Positions 33,069 through 42,092 of a stretch of DNA of 64,000 bases are shown here, piece by piece. The first letter of the stretch is position 1; the number at the start of each line of letters is the position of its first letter. The stretch is from Sporichthya polymorpha DSM 43042 (GTDB lineage Bacteria; Actinomycetota; Actinomycetes; Sporichthyales; Sporichthyaceae): NCBI RefSeq assembly GCF_000384115.1, contig NZ_KB913029.1, forward strand, positions 2,517,057 to 2,581,056, in the 5' to 3' direction. The notes beneath the pieces were generated by a model. That model was not told the origin of the DNA and made no database searches. It saw nothing but the letters and a program-made list of their open reading frames with translations. Made by a program: the position numbers and the translations under genes.

Positions 33069-33302
33069 ATGGAGGAACCGGAGCTCGAGCCGCTGGGCGT
33101 CGTCGAGAACGAGTTCGCGGCCGTCCATCTCTCGATCGACCGCCGCGGCAACGGGCCGCGGCTGCGCATCGAGGACCTGACCACCGAGCACGTCGGCTAT
33201 CTCGACGCCCTCACCCTCGAAGCCCTCGCCTGGGCCGACGACGACCGCATCCGCGCCCTCCTCGATCCGTCCAACGACCGCTGGCGCGATCGCAGTCAGT
33301 AG
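33069..33302 (+). CDS. Small hypothetical protein at the end of the dioxygenase operon
   Basis: A 77-aa acidic protein (EEPELEPLGVVENEFAAVHL, then RIEDLTTEHVGYLDALTLEA). No domain or membrane segment is recognised. It lies 13 bp after the beta subunit, with GATCTC upstream of its ATG, and overlaps the convergent Rieske gene's end by 7 bp. Similar position and codon use to its neighbours make it likely real. A dioxygenase accessory role is only a guess. Confidence 0.6.
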   Translation: MEEPELEPLGVVENEFAAVHLSIDRRGNGPRLRIEDLTTEHVGYLDALTLEALAWADDDRIRALLDPSNDRWRDRSQ

Positions 33303-34444
33303 CCGGTCGCGGCGGCCCAGTCGCGGTGGAGGGCCTGGGTCAGGGCCTCGCACCGCCCGAGGAGATAGGTCTCGTTCGCCCCGGTGGCGATCAGGCGCTG
33401 GACGCCGGCGGCCATGCGGTAGTCCTGGGAGCCGATGATCTCGTAGAAGAAGTCGAGGGCGGTCTCGAGAATGATGCGCTGGTCCTCGGTCTCGATCGGG
33501 TCGTAGGAGTACAGCGACTGCACGGTGACCGAGTGGTCGATGCCGTCGGGGAAGACCTGGAACAGCTCGGCGTGGTCGCCGAAGAACAGCAGGATCGTGT
33601 TTGGGAAGATCAGGTAGACGAACCCGATGCCGCCGTCGTCGAAGCCGGTCCAGGTCTCGGTCGGACCCTCGGTGGAGTCGGTCAGGCAGCGCATCGCGAC
33701 GGCCTGCCGGTGGTGCCGGCCGAAGCTGTCCGCCAGTAGCAGCCCGTTGGCGGCGAACATGTTGATCGTGTTCTGGTGCAGGTTCGGGATGTGGTAGCCC
33801 TCGGTGAAGGTGTCCACCGCCAGCTTCCAGTTCGCCGCGATGCGGTGCACGCGACGGTCGAAGTAGTGCAGGTCGCCGAGGTTCCACCGGTGGAGCTCGG
33901 CGTCGAACGGACCGAGGTGGGTGTCGAGGTCGAACGGCTCGCCCTGCGAGGTCGGCAGCACCCACAGGACGCCGGCGCGCTCGGCGACCGACACGGCCGA
34001 CAGGCCGCGCGCCTCCCGGCACAACCCGGGGAACGTCTCCGCCTGCGGGACGCCGACGAGTTCGCCGGCGCGGTTGTAGGTCCACGAGTGGTACGGGCAG
34101 GTGAAGCTCCGGTTGGATCCGCTCGCCTCCTCGACGACCGGGGCGCCGCGATGACGGCAGGCGTTCCGCAACCCGCGGACCACCCCGTCGTCGCCGCGCA
34201 CCAGCAGCAGGGACGTCCCGGGCGGCTCGAACAACTTCCAGTCGCCCGGTTCCGGCAGCTCGCCGGAGAGCCCGGCCAGCAGCGGGAGGCCGGCGAACAG
34301 GCGCTGCTGCTCCCGGGCGAAGCGTTCCGGGTCGGTGTAGACGGCGACCGGCACTTCTGTCATCTCGTCGCCGATCGCCATCGAGGGATTGGCCATCAGG
34401 TCGAGCAGCTGTGTGGTGACGTCGATCTCGAGGGCGCGGTCCAT
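33296..34444 (-). CDS. Rieske oxygenase, single-component alpha type
   Basis: A 382-aa Rieske non-heme iron oxygenase. Cluster ligands are CRHRGAPVVEE ... CPYHSWTYN. The catalytic iron site is NWKLAVDTFTEGYHIPNLH with HxxxxH. No beta subunit follows, so it probably forms an alpha3-type oxygenase such as those in steroid or phenylpropanoid catabolism. The ATG at 34444 was chosen because upstream codons run through the tandem operator at 34462-34495. It is divergent from a TetR gene, its probable repressor. Confidence 0.9.
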   Translation of the reverse strand: MDRALEIDVTTQLLDLMANPSMAIGDEMTEVPVAVYTDPERFAREQQRLFAGLPLLAGLSGELPEPGDWKLFEPPGTSLLLVRGDDGVVRGLRNACRHRGAPVVEEASGSNRSFTCPYHSWTYNRAGELVGVPQAETFPGLCREARGLSAVSVAERAGVLWVLPTSQGEPFDLDTHLGPFDAELHRWNLGDLHYFDRRVHRIAANWKLAVDTFTEGYHIPNLHQNTINMFAANGLLLADSFGRHHRQAVAMRCLTDSTEGPTETWTGFDDGGIGFVYLIFPNTILLFFGDHAELFQVFPDGIDHSVTVQSLYSYDPIETEDQRIILETALDFFYEIIGSQDYRMAAGVQRLIATGANETYLLGRCEALTQALHRDWAAATGY

Positions 34445-34461
34445 GAGCGACAGCCTAAGTA

Positions 34462-34495
34462 AGAGTGACTCGCAATAACAAGAGTCACTCGTAAT
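34462..34495. promoter_or_regulatory. Tandem palindromic operators between Rieske and TetR genes
   Basis: AGAGTGACTCGCAAT (34462-34476) and AGAGTCACTCGTAAT (34481-34495) form direct repeats with a 19-bp period. Each contains its own GAGT-N-ACTC palindrome. They sit 18 bp from the Rieske start and 26 bp from the TetR GTG, the expected place for autoregulated divergent control. Confidence 0.65.
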
Positions 34496-34520
34496 CTTGC
34501 GATGGCCTACAGTCGACGAC

Positions 34521-35120
34521 GTGCCCGGACGGACGAAGGTCGAACTGCGCCGCTCCCGGGTCCGGCGGGATCTCGCGCACCGCGCCGTGACGCTCATGAC
34601 CGAGCAGGGGTTCGACGCGACGACCGTTGCCGAGATCGCCCAGGCCGCCGACTATCACCCGAGCAGCTTCTTCCGGTACTTCGCGACCAAGGAGGAGGCC
34701 GTCTTCCTCGGCGTTCCCGAGGCGACCGAGGGGTTCCGGGCCGCGTGCGCCGTGGTGAAGCGTGGGGACGACGCCTGGCCGGTCGTCCGCGACGCCGTGA
34801 TCGCGGCGGTCGAGAGCTTCACCGAAGCCGATCCGGACTTCTTCGCCGCTCAGTTCGCGCTCTGGCTCACCGACCCGGCGCTGCAGGGTCCCATGGCGAC
34901 CAACCTCCTGAAGTGGGAGGAGATCATCGCGGCCACCTTCGCGACGGCGACCGGGCGCAAGCGAGCCGACCTGTACTGCCACGTCGTCGGCGGCGCGATC
35001 GTCAGCTCGCTGCGGGCCTGTGTCTACGCGCACGGTCAGGAGCGCGACAGTTTCACCGACCGCGTCGCGCGAGCGATCACACTCCTCGAACAGGGCCTGC
35101 GCCGCCCCGGCGGACGTTAG
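34521..35120 (+). CDS. TetR-family regulator
   Basis: A 199-aa repressor with a helix-turn-helix at about residues 25-55 (FDATTVAEIAQAADYHPSSF followed by FRYFATKEEAVF). The GTG at 34521 was preferred to an upstream TTG at 34497 that lies next to the operator. It is divergent from the Rieske oxygenase, with two operator copies between. Its last 4 bases overlap the convergent monooxygenase gene. Confidence 0.88.
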   Translation: MPGRTKVELRRSRVRRDLAHRAVTLMTEQGFDATTVAEIAQAADYHPSSFFRYFATKEEAVFLGVPEATEGFRAACAVVKRGDDAWPVVRDAVIAAVESFTEADPDFFAAQFALWLTDPALQGPMATNLLKWEEIIAATFATATGRKRADLYCHVVGGAIVSSLRACVYAHGQERDSFTDRVARAITLLEQGLRRPGGR

Positions 35121-36580
35121 GCCGGTGCCGGGACCTTCGCGGTCGCGGAGAACACGATGTCCTCGGTGACGTCGGCGCGGCGGGAGGCGAGGAGGTCGCC
35201 CAGGTAGTTCTGGGTGACGACCCACGGCCCGACGGTGCCGGACTTCGGGAACTGGTCGATGCCCCGCTGGACGTAACCCGACGTCAGATCCAGGAACGGC
35301 CGGCGCTCCATGCCCGGCGGCGGGGTCGGGAGCGCGGTGCGAAACCCGTGAGCCTCCATGTGGTCGAGGAGGCGGATCAGGTACCGGGCCGACAGGTCGG
35401 CGCGCAGCGTCCAGGAGTTGTTGGAGTAGCCGAAGCAGAACCCGAAGTTCGGGACGCCCGACAGCATCCAGGCGCGGTAGGCGACGGTGTCGGAGATGTC
35501 GACCCGTCGGCCGTCGACGTCGAGGGTCAGGCCACCGAGCGGCTTGAGGGTGAGGCCGGTCGCGGAGACGATGACGTCCGCCTCCAGGAACTGGCCCGAC
35601 TTCAGGCGGATGCCGGCCTGCTCGAACCGCTCGATGTGGTCGGTGACCACGTCGACGGAGCCGTCGCGGATCGCCTTGAACAGGTCGCCGTTCGGCACCA
35701 GGCACAGCCGCTGGTCCCACGGCTCGTACGGCGGTGTGAAGTGCTCGTCGACGTACGCCGGGTCCTTGAGGAAGTGCAGCGCGGTCTTGCGGCAGATGTT
35801 CTTGAACGTCTGCGGGCGCCGCCGGCTGAGCGCGTACATCGTCTGCAGCGTCAGGACGTTCTTCGCCCGCACGATCCGGTGCGCGGCCGACGCCGGCAGC
35901 ACCTTCTGCAGGCCGACGGCGACCTTGTCGACCTCGGGGAGCGAGAGCACCCACGTCGGCGTGCGCTGAAGCATCGTCACGTGAGCGGCCGTCGGGGCCA
36001 TTGACGGCACGAGCGTGATCGCCGTGGCGCCGCTGCCGATGACGACGACGCGCTTGCCCGCGTAGTCGAGGTCCTTCGGCCAGAACTGCGGGTACACGAG
36101 CGTCCCGGCGAACTCCTCCTGGCCGGGGAAGTGTGGCGTGTGGCCCTTGTCGTAGTCGTAGTAGCCCGCGCACACGTAGAGGAAGCTCGCGGTGATCTCG
36201 ACGGGCTGTCCGTCGCTCTCGGCGCGCACGGTCCACCGCGCGGTCTCCGAGGACCACGACGCCCCGAGCGCCTTGGTGCGGAAGCGGATGTGCTGCTCGA
36301 CGCCGGCGTCCCGGGCCATGTCGCGGATGTACGTGCGGAGCGAGTCGCCGGAGGTGATGGACTCGCGCCCGCGCCAGGGCCGGAACGAGTAGCCCATGGT
36401 GAAGGCGTCCGTGTCGGAGCGGATGCCGGGGTACTGGAACAGGTCCCAGGTCCCGCCGATCGCGTCCCGGGCCTCGAGGATCTCGTACGTGCTGCCCGGC
36501 CGTTCGCGCTGCAGGCGCGTCGCGGTCCCGATGCCGGACAGGCCCGCGCCGATGATGAGGACGTCCACGGAATCGCTCAT
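35117..36580 (-). CDS. EthA-like flavin monooxygenase (Baeyer-Villiger type)
   Basis: A 487-aa NADPH/FAD monooxygenase. The FAD motif is IIGAGLSGIGTATRLQ, and the NADPH motif is VVVIGSGATAITLVPSM. The Baeyer-Villiger fingerprint FxGxxxHxxxWP reads FAGTLVYPQFWP, so the usual His is a Tyr. The surrounding LDYAGKRVVVIGSGATA closely resembles mycobacterial EthA, which oxygenates ketones and thioamides. The start at 36580 places MSDSVDVLIIGAG at the N-terminus. A 15-bp palindrome at 36602-36616 lies upstream, and the P450 gene ends 49 bp upstream. Confidence 0.88.
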   Translation of the reverse strand: MSDSVDVLIIGAGLSGIGTATRLQRERPGSTYEILEARDAIGGTWDLFQYPGIRSDTDAFTMGYSFRPWRGRESITSGDSLRTYIRDMARDAGVEQHIRFRTKALGASWSSETARWTVRAESDGQPVEITASFLYVCAGYYDYDKGHTPHFPGQEEFAGTLVYPQFWPKDLDYAGKRVVVIGSGATAITLVPSMAPTAAHVTMLQRTPTWVLSLPEVDKVAVGLQKVLPASAAHRIVRAKNVLTLQTMYALSRRRPQTFKNICRKTALHFLKDPAYVDEHFTPPYEPWDQRLCLVPNGDLFKAIRDGSVDVVTDHIERFEQAGIRLKSGQFLEADVIVSATGLTLKPLGGLTLDVDGRRVDISDTVAYRAWMLSGVPNFGFCFGYSNNSWTLRADLSARYLIRLLDHMEAHGFRTALPTPPPGMERRPFLDLTSGYVQRGIDQFPKSGTVGPWVVTQNYLGDLLASRRADVTEDIVFSATAKVPAPA

Positions 36581-36601
36581 GAGACCACCATAACCCCGTT
36601 T

Positions 36602-36616
36602 CTTACTCCGAGTAAG
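36602..36616. promoter_or_regulatory. Palindrome CTTACTC-C-GAGTAAG upstream of the EthA-like gene
   Basis: Seven-base perfect arms lie 22 bp before the monooxygenase ATG, in the 49-bp gap after the P450 gene. The ACTC/GAGT core recalls the tandem operators at 34462-34495 in half-site content but not spacing. EthA genes are typically under TetR (EthR) control, so an operator role is plausible. Confidence 0.5.
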
Positions 36617-36629
36617 TACCAATGTCCGA

Positions 36630-37952
36630 TCAGGCCGGGAACGGCCGGCAGGGCATCCGCTTCACGATGTGGAAGAAGTTGCTGGGCGTCATCTCCGGCT
36701 CCCCGGCGACGATGTCCGGGCACCGCGTCAGCAGCTCGGAGAACAGGGCCCGGACCTGGAACCGGGCGAGCTGGTTGCCCAGGCAGTGGTGGATCCCGCC
36801 GCCGCCGAACCCGACGTGCGGGTTCGGGTGCCGGGACAGGTCCAGCTCGTGCGGGCGCTCGATCGCCAGCTCGTCGCGGTTGGCGGAGGAGTAGAACAGC
36901 ACGACCTTGTCGCCCTGCGTGATCTGGACGCCGTCGAGCTCGCAGTCGCGGGCGGCGGTGCGGCGGAACGTCGCGATCGGGGTCGCCCAGCGCACGATCT
37001 CCTCGACCGCGGTGCCCATCCGGTTCGGCAGGTCCTCGAGCAGCCACGCGCGCTGCTCGGGGAAGTCCGTCAGCGCCTTGAGCCCGTGCGCGATCGACTG
37101 TCGGGTCGTGTCGTTGCCGGCGATCGTCAGCAGGACGAAGAACGACCCGATCTCGTGGTTGGTCAGTCGCTCACCGTCGACCTCGGCGAGGACGAGCGAG
37201 GAGAACAGGTCCGGTCCCGGGTTCACCCGGCGCTGCTCGATGAGGTCCTCGGCGAGGTCGTGCATGTACACGACGGCGTCGAAGAGCATCTCGATCGTCT
37301 CGTCCTGAGTCTCCGCGTACTCCGGATCGCCCCAGGAGGTCGCCTTCATCATCCACTCGGCGGCTTCCTGCCGCTGGCCGTCCGGGATGCCCATCATGTC
37401 GTTGATGTTGTGCATCGGCAGGAGCGAGGCGCACTCGGCGACGAAGTCCACCCACCCGTCCGGTGACTCCTTCGCCTTCTGGATCAGGTTGTCGACGACC
37501 CGCGCCGCGTTCGCGTGGATCTGATCCTCGATCCGGCGCATCTGCTTGGGGGTGAAGGCCGACGCGAGCAACCGGCGTAGGCCGGTGTGCCGCGGCGGGT
37601 CCATCGCGATGATCGACTGCGCGGCGTCGATGACCTGGACCGGCAGATTCTCCATCAGGATCGACGGCGCGGAGCGGAAGTCCTCCGGCCGGCGGGTGAC
37701 CTCGATCAGGTGACGGTGGGTCGTGATCGCCCAGTACCCGTAGTCGTCCGGAACCTCGATCAGCTGCGCCTCGAACGGCGGCTGCCAGGTGATCGGCCGC
37801 TCCCGGCGCAGCACCGCGAATGTCTTCTCCCGCTCGGCCGCGGTCGCCCACCAGAAGGCCTCCGCCGACAGGTTGATCTCGTCGTAGGGCCGGTCGGGAT
37901 TGCCGCTCGCGTTCGACAGTTCCTCGTTGTCGAACCAGATGTCGGTGGTCAT
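36630..37952 (-). CDS. Cytochrome P450, CYP125-like group
   Basis: A 440-aa P450. Oxygen-activation motif IAGNDTTRQS, ExxR in EEIVRWATPIATFRRTA, and heme loop HVGFGGGGIHHCLGNQLAR. The run from the K-helix to NPHVGFGGGG strongly resembles CYP125-type steroid C26 hydroxylases, which start side-chain oxidation. The gene at 19913 is a related paralogue. It lies 49 bp upstream of the EthA-like gene on the same strand; the two may be co-transcribed or separated by the palindrome at 36602. No ferredoxin gene is adjacent. Confidence 0.9.
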   Translation of the reverse strand: MTTDIWFDNEELSNASGNPDRPYDEINLSAEAFWWATAAEREKTFAVLRRERPITWQPPFEAQLIEVPDDYGYWAITTHRHLIEVTRRPEDFRSAPSILMENLPVQVIDAAQSIIAMDPPRHTGLRRLLASAFTPKQMRRIEDQIHANAARVVDNLIQKAKESPDGWVDFVAECASLLPMHNINDMMGIPDGQRQEAAEWMMKATSWGDPEYAETQDETIEMLFDAVVYMHDLAEDLIEQRRVNPGPDLFSSLVLAEVDGERLTNHEIGSFFVLLTIAGNDTTRQSIAHGLKALTDFPEQRAWLLEDLPNRMGTAVEEIVRWATPIATFRRTAARDCELDGVQITQGDKVVLFYSSANRDELAIERPHELDLSRHPNPHVGFGGGGIHHCLGNQLARFQVRALFSELLTRCPDIVAGEPEMTPSNFFHIVKRMPCRPFPA

Positions 37953-38087
37953 CGGCCGTCACCTTCCGCAGCGCTGCAGTTCGGGTGGTACGACGCTAGG
38001 AACTGACGACACCCGGTGCCCATGGTCCGCCGCACCAGAGGTCGCCCGGTCCGCCGTGGCCGGGGCACAACAGCTGTTGACGGGGCG

Positions 38088-39365
38088 TCACGTCGACGGC
38101 CGTAGCACGGCCGGTCCGAGCACCCGGCAGGCGCGCAGCGCCAGCTCGATGTCCGCGCGGTCCGAGCGGAAGGGCCGCCCGCGCAGCGCCTCGGCCTTCG
38201 CGATCCGGTACTGCACGGAGTTCTTGTGCAGGTTCAGCGTCCGGGCCGCGGCGGTGTGGCTGGACCCGAGGTTGAGGAACACGCGAACGGTCTCGCGCAG
38301 GCGTTCGGTGTCCTCGTCGTCGACGGCGAGCGCGCCGAGGGTGTCGGCCACCCAGACCCGGGTGGCCGCCAGATCGGCGCACAGCAGCGCGATCGCCCCG
38401 ACGTCGGAGAACGAGGTGACCCGGGCTGCGGCGGGACCGGCCGCGAGCGCAACACTCCGGGCCTGGTCGGCCTGCCGGTGGCTGGCGCGGAAACCGTCCA
38501 CCCCGAACTCGGGGCGGCCGAGCGCGACCCGCGGGGCAGGTTCCCCCAGGGCCCCCGCTCGTCCGCCCAGCACCCGTACGAGGTCGTCGAGGTCCTCCAA
38601 CTCGTCCGGCACGCTGATCCAGACCGAAGCGCTGGCCTCGTCGGTCGGCAGGAAAAGATGCTGCCCCTGGTGGACGGCCGCGGCCGCCGCCGTCAGCTGC
38701 TCGAGTCGGCGCAGCTGCTCGCCGGGTTCGGCGGACGGCGCCTCGAACCAGAGCAGGGCGGCCAGATGCGTCTGCCCGAGCCGGTACCCGAGCGCGGTCT
38801 CGGTGGCGGCGAGGTCCACCGGTTCGCCGTCCAGGAGCGCAGCGATCCGCGCGGTCCGCACGAACGAGCGGTGCTGCGTCCACGTGGCGCGTTCCTCCTC
38901 GTACGCGACGACGAGGAGCTCGGAGACCGAGTCGACGTAGGCGGTGGAGACGCGCAGCAGGTGCACCCCCGCGGCCGCGGTCTCGGCCGGGCTGCAGTCG
39001 GGATCGGCGGCCAGTTCGGACAGGGCGGCCTCGATGAAGGCCGCGTGGCCCAGGCGGTAGGCGCGCAGCAGGGCGGACACCGGGATGCCCCGCTGGGCGA
39101 GTCGGCGCGCGTAGGCGAGCGCGGCCGGCGGCGCACCGAGCAGGCGGGGGTCCACGCCCTGCTCCAGCACGTACAGGCCGGCGGCCACGCTCTCGTCGGT
39201 GGACGCAGCCAGCAGGCTGCGCATCGGGTCGTCGTGCTGCAGCGGCGCGATCTCGGCGGCGAACAGCGCGACCAGGTCCGCGGTCAGTGCCGCACGGGAG
39301 GCCGCGAGACGTCGGACCGCCGCGGCGATCTGCGCGGCCGCGGTCAGGTCAGCGCCGCCGGACAC
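38088..39365 (-). CDS. PucR-family transcriptional regulator (1)
   Basis: A 425-aa regulator. It has an N-terminal sensory region (AAQIAAAVRRL to about residue 300, with LLRAYRLGHAAFIEAAL) and a C-terminal PucR helix-turn-helix at about 365-415 (NLHKNSVQYRIAKAEALRG). The GTG at 39365 was chosen; upstream codons cover the intergenic promoter region. It is divergent, across about 280 bp, from the SBP3-liv operon and probably activates it. A related PucR gene lies at the other end of that operon. The 279-bp gap shows no strong palindrome. Confidence 0.87.
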   Translation of the reverse strand: MSGGADLTAAAQIAAAVRRLAASRAALTADLVALFAAEIAPLQHDDPMRSLLAASTDESVAAGLYVLEQGVDPRLLGAPPAALAYARRLAQRGIPVSALLRAYRLGHAAFIEAALSELAADPDCSPAETAAAGVHLLRVSTAYVDSVSELLVVAYEEERATWTQHRSFVRTARIAALLDGEPVDLAATETALGYRLGQTHLAALLWFEAPSAEPGEQLRRLEQLTAAAAAVHQGQHLFLPTDEASASVWISVPDELEDLDDLVRVLGGRAGALGEPAPRVALGRPEFGVDGFRASHRQADQARSVALAAGPAAARVTSFSDVGAIALLCADLAATRVWVADTLGALAVDDEDTERLRETVRVFLNLGSSHTAAARTLNLHKNSVQYRIAKAEALRGRPFRSDRADIELALRACRVLGPAVLRPST

Positions 39366-39644
39366 GCCCCCACACAACCACGTCCCGCGACCCAGGTCAC
39401 CGGCGTCCGCTCGAATTCCCGATCTCACACTCCGCAGTCGCCGGCGCGCGATTCGGTGTCCGATTTCGTCACGATTGTGCAACCGAACGGTCGGGCCGGC
39501 CCCGGGCGTCCGCGGGGCTGGTCCGGTGAGCCCAAAGGGGGCGACGGAGATTGTGCCCGTGTGACAGTGACCCCAATCACGTCGATTCGTACCTTTGACC
39601 ACACGTCTTTGGTCCCGCAGCACAACAAGTCCCCGGAGTTGAAC

Positions 39645-41210
39645 GTGCCCTCCTCCCGCTCGCTCTCATCGGTCCGACTGGTCGCGCTCCTCGCGGCCGG
39701 TGCCCTGGTCACTGCCTGTGGTGCCTCCCAGGAGGTCAAGGAGTCCGTCGCCGCGCAGCGGGCGGCCGGTCCGGCCGCCGGTGCCGCGGGGCCGGACCTC
39801 GGTGGCGGCGCGGCGGCCCCGGCGGCCGGCGCCGACGTTCCGGGAGCGGTCGTCCCCGGCGCGGGCGCGGCGCCGGCGGCCCAGGGCGCCGGCCCCGCCA
39901 CCGCCCCCGACGCGGCCGCCGCCGGCGACAAGAACAAGTCGGCGACGACCAACGACACCGGCGCCACGGCCACCAAGCCGGCCGGCGGCACCGTCGCCTG
40001 TGGCGCGGCCGCGCCGGCCGGCGGCAACGGCGGCGCCACGGACACCGGGGTCACCGAGACGACCATCAAGATCGGCGCCACGTTCTTCAACGGCGGCTTC
40101 CTGGACAAGTACAGCCAGGTCTCGCAGAACGCGGCCACCGCCTACTTCAACTACATCAACAGCCAGGGCGGCATCTGCGGGCGCAAGATCGTCTACTCGC
40201 CGTGCGACACCGGCGGGACCGCCGACGGCACGACCGGCTGCCTGTCCAAGCTGGCCGCCCAGGACAAGGTCTTCATGATGGGCCCGTCCCTGGACTTCAA
40301 CCTGGACATCGTCCAGAAGACCCTGGCCGACAACAAGCTGCCGTGGGTCGGCTCCTCCGGTCTGTACGACCAGGAGTTCACCAGCCCGTGGATGTACCCG
40401 ACGCAGATCCCCGGCGGTTCGGTCGGCGCCCTCATCACCACCCACGCGGTGAAGACGCTGGGCGTCAAGCGCATCGGCGTCTCGCAGCTCCGTAACGGCG
40501 CCGGTCCGTCCTGCACGGGCAAGGTCAAGTCCACCGCCGAGGCCCTCGGGGCCCAGATGGTGTCGGTCGCGCTCAACGCCGACGTCGAGACCAGCCTCGA
40601 CAGCCAGGTCGCGGCGCTGAAGAACGCGAACGTCGACTCCGTCCTGTTCTGCAACGACCCGGTGAACACGATCAAGTTCATCCAGGCCGCGCAGCGCACC
40701 GGCTGGAAGCCGATCTTCTTCGGCGGGTTCGTCGCCGCGGACGACGTGCCGCTGGCCGCCGGCGCGTACGGCAAGGGCATGTACGGCCTGACGATGTACG
40801 ACTTCTACAAGTCGGACTCGCCCGGGCTGCGCGAGTACAAGAAGATCACCGAGTTCTACTACCCGAACACCTTCCACCACTTCTACGAGCAGGCCGCCTA
40901 CGTCGGCGCCGCCGCGATCGTGGCCACGCTGAAGGCGATCGGCCCGAAGGTGACCCGTACGGACTTCGTCAAGCAGCTCAGGACCATGCGCTCCTTCGAC
41001 GTGGGGCTCGGCCTCAAGCTCGACTTCGCGAACCTGAAGAACGCGGTGCCGAGCGGGATCATCCTCAAGGCCGACGACAACCTCGCCTGGCAGATCGAGT
41101 CCAAGCGGTTCTCGCCGGCCGGGGCGAAGTCCAGCGTCTCGGAGAGCGTCCGTCCGGACTTCGTCGCGGACCGGACCCGCAGCCGGATCGCCCCGGCGCG
41201 GACGTTCTGA
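39645..41210 (+). CDS. ABC transporter substrate-binding lipoprotein, SBP3
   Basis: A 521-aa LivJ-fold lipoprotein. Signal peptide with lipobox LVTAC (Cys about 25), an Ala/Gly/Pro linker to about 130, then a binding domain beginning GVTETTIKIGATFFNGGFLD. It differs clearly from SBP1, 2 and 4, including its Cys pattern and C-terminus (RSRIAPARTF), so it probably binds another ligand. GGAG lies 6 nt before the GTG start. It is the first gene of a complete livHMGF operon. Confidence 0.9.
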   Translation: MPSSRSLSSVRLVALLAAGALVTACGASQEVKESVAAQRAAGPAAGAAGPDLGGGAAAPAAGADVPGAVVPGAGAAPAAQGAGPATAPDAAAAGDKNKSATTNDTGATATKPAGGTVACGAAAPAGGNGGATDTGVTETTIKIGATFFNGGFLDKYSQVSQNAATAYFNYINSQGGICGRKIVYSPCDTGGTADGTTGCLSKLAAQDKVFMMGPSLDFNLDIVQKTLADNKLPWVGSSGLYDQEFTSPWMYPTQIPGGSVGALITTHAVKTLGVKRIGVSQLRNGAGPSCTGKVKSTAEALGAQMVSVALNADVETSLDSQVAALKNANVDSVLFCNDPVNTIKFIQAAQRTGWKPIFFGGFVAADDVPLAAGAYGKGMYGLTMYDFYKSDSPGLREYKKITEFYYPNTFHHFYEQAAYVGAAAIVATLKAIGPKVTRTDFVKQLRTMRSFDVGLGLKLDFANLKNAVPSGIILKADDNLAWQIESKRFSPAGAKSSVSESVRPDFVADRTRSRIAPARTF

Positions 41211-41213
41211 TCC

Positions 41214-42092
41214 ATGGAGCGGTTCTTCGGATACCTCGTCACGGGACTGGCCAACGGAGCGATCTTCGCCCTGGTCGCTCTCGGCGTGGTGGTGATCTAC
41301 CGGGTCAGCCGGGTGATCAACCTCGCCCAAGGTGCGATCGGCGTCTTCTCGGCGTTCGTCTTCCACTACACGCTGATGGGCGACTTCGGCCTTCCGGTCG
41401 CGGTCGCCACGGCGGGGGCGATCCTCGTCGGTGCGGTGCTCGGTGCGGGGGTCGAGAAGTTCGTCGTCCGGCCCGTGCAGTCGCGCGGCGCGCTCGCGAC
41501 CCTGACCGCCACTACCGGCGTCCTGCTGCTGCTCACCGAACTGACCGTGCAGCTGTGGGGCCCGAACAACCCGGTCATCGCCTCGGTCTTCCCGGACACG
41601 CTCGTCCGCATCGGCAACACCGGTGTGACGGTCCACCAGATTGCGACGGCCGGCCTGGTCATCGCGCTGGCGGGGGCGCTCTACTGGATGCTCGCCAAGA
41701 CCTGGGTCGGTGTCGGCATCACCGCCATCGCGCAGGACCCGGGTGCGGCCCGCATCGTCGGGCTACCGGTCCGCTCCATCGTCACGCTGACCTGGGCCAT
41801 CGGCGGCGCGAGCGCCGCGTTGGCCGGCCTGATGTACATCCACCTCAACAGCCTCGACCAGATCAGCCTGACCTTCGTGCTGATCTCCTCCCTGGTCGCG
41901 GCGGCTCTCGGCGGGTTCAACAGCCTGCCGCTGGCCGGCGCGGGCGGGGTCGCGGTCGGGCTGATCTTCAGCTTCGGCCAGGGGTACCAGCCGGTCGCGG
42001 GCATCGGCCAACTGCTGGTCTTCATCGCGCTGCTGGGAGTCCTGCTGGTGCGGTCGAACAAGCCGACCCTCGACGTCGTTTCGGAGTTCTGA
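41214..42092 (+). CDS. livH: Liv-type ABC permease LivH
   Basis: A 292-aa permease with about eight transmembrane helices. LivH hallmarks include ALGVVVIYRVSRVINLAQGAIG and TAIAQDPGAARIVGLPVRSI (EAA-like loop). It starts 4 bp after SBP3 and overlaps LivM by one base (TGATG). It forms the channel with LivM. Confidence 0.92.
   Translation: MERFFGYLVTGLANGAIFALVALGVVVIYRVSRVINLAQGAIGVFSAFVFHYTLMGDFGLPVAVATAGAILVGAVLGAGVEKFVVRPVQSRGALATLTATTGVLLLLTELTVQLWGPNNPVIASVFPDTLVRIGNTGVTVHQIATAGLVIALAGALYWMLAKTWVGVGITAIAQDPGAARIVGLPVRSIVTLTWAIGGASAALAGLMYIHLNSLDQISLTFVLISSLVAAALGGFNSLPLAGAGGVAVGLIFSFGQGYQPVAGIGQLLVFIALLGVLLVRSNKPTLDVVSEF

Noticed and set aside
38068-38079. CAACAGCTGTTG palindrome upstream of the P450 at 36630
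   Set aside because: Twelve bases only, and it could equally be chance or the end of the PucR transcript. No second copy was seen.
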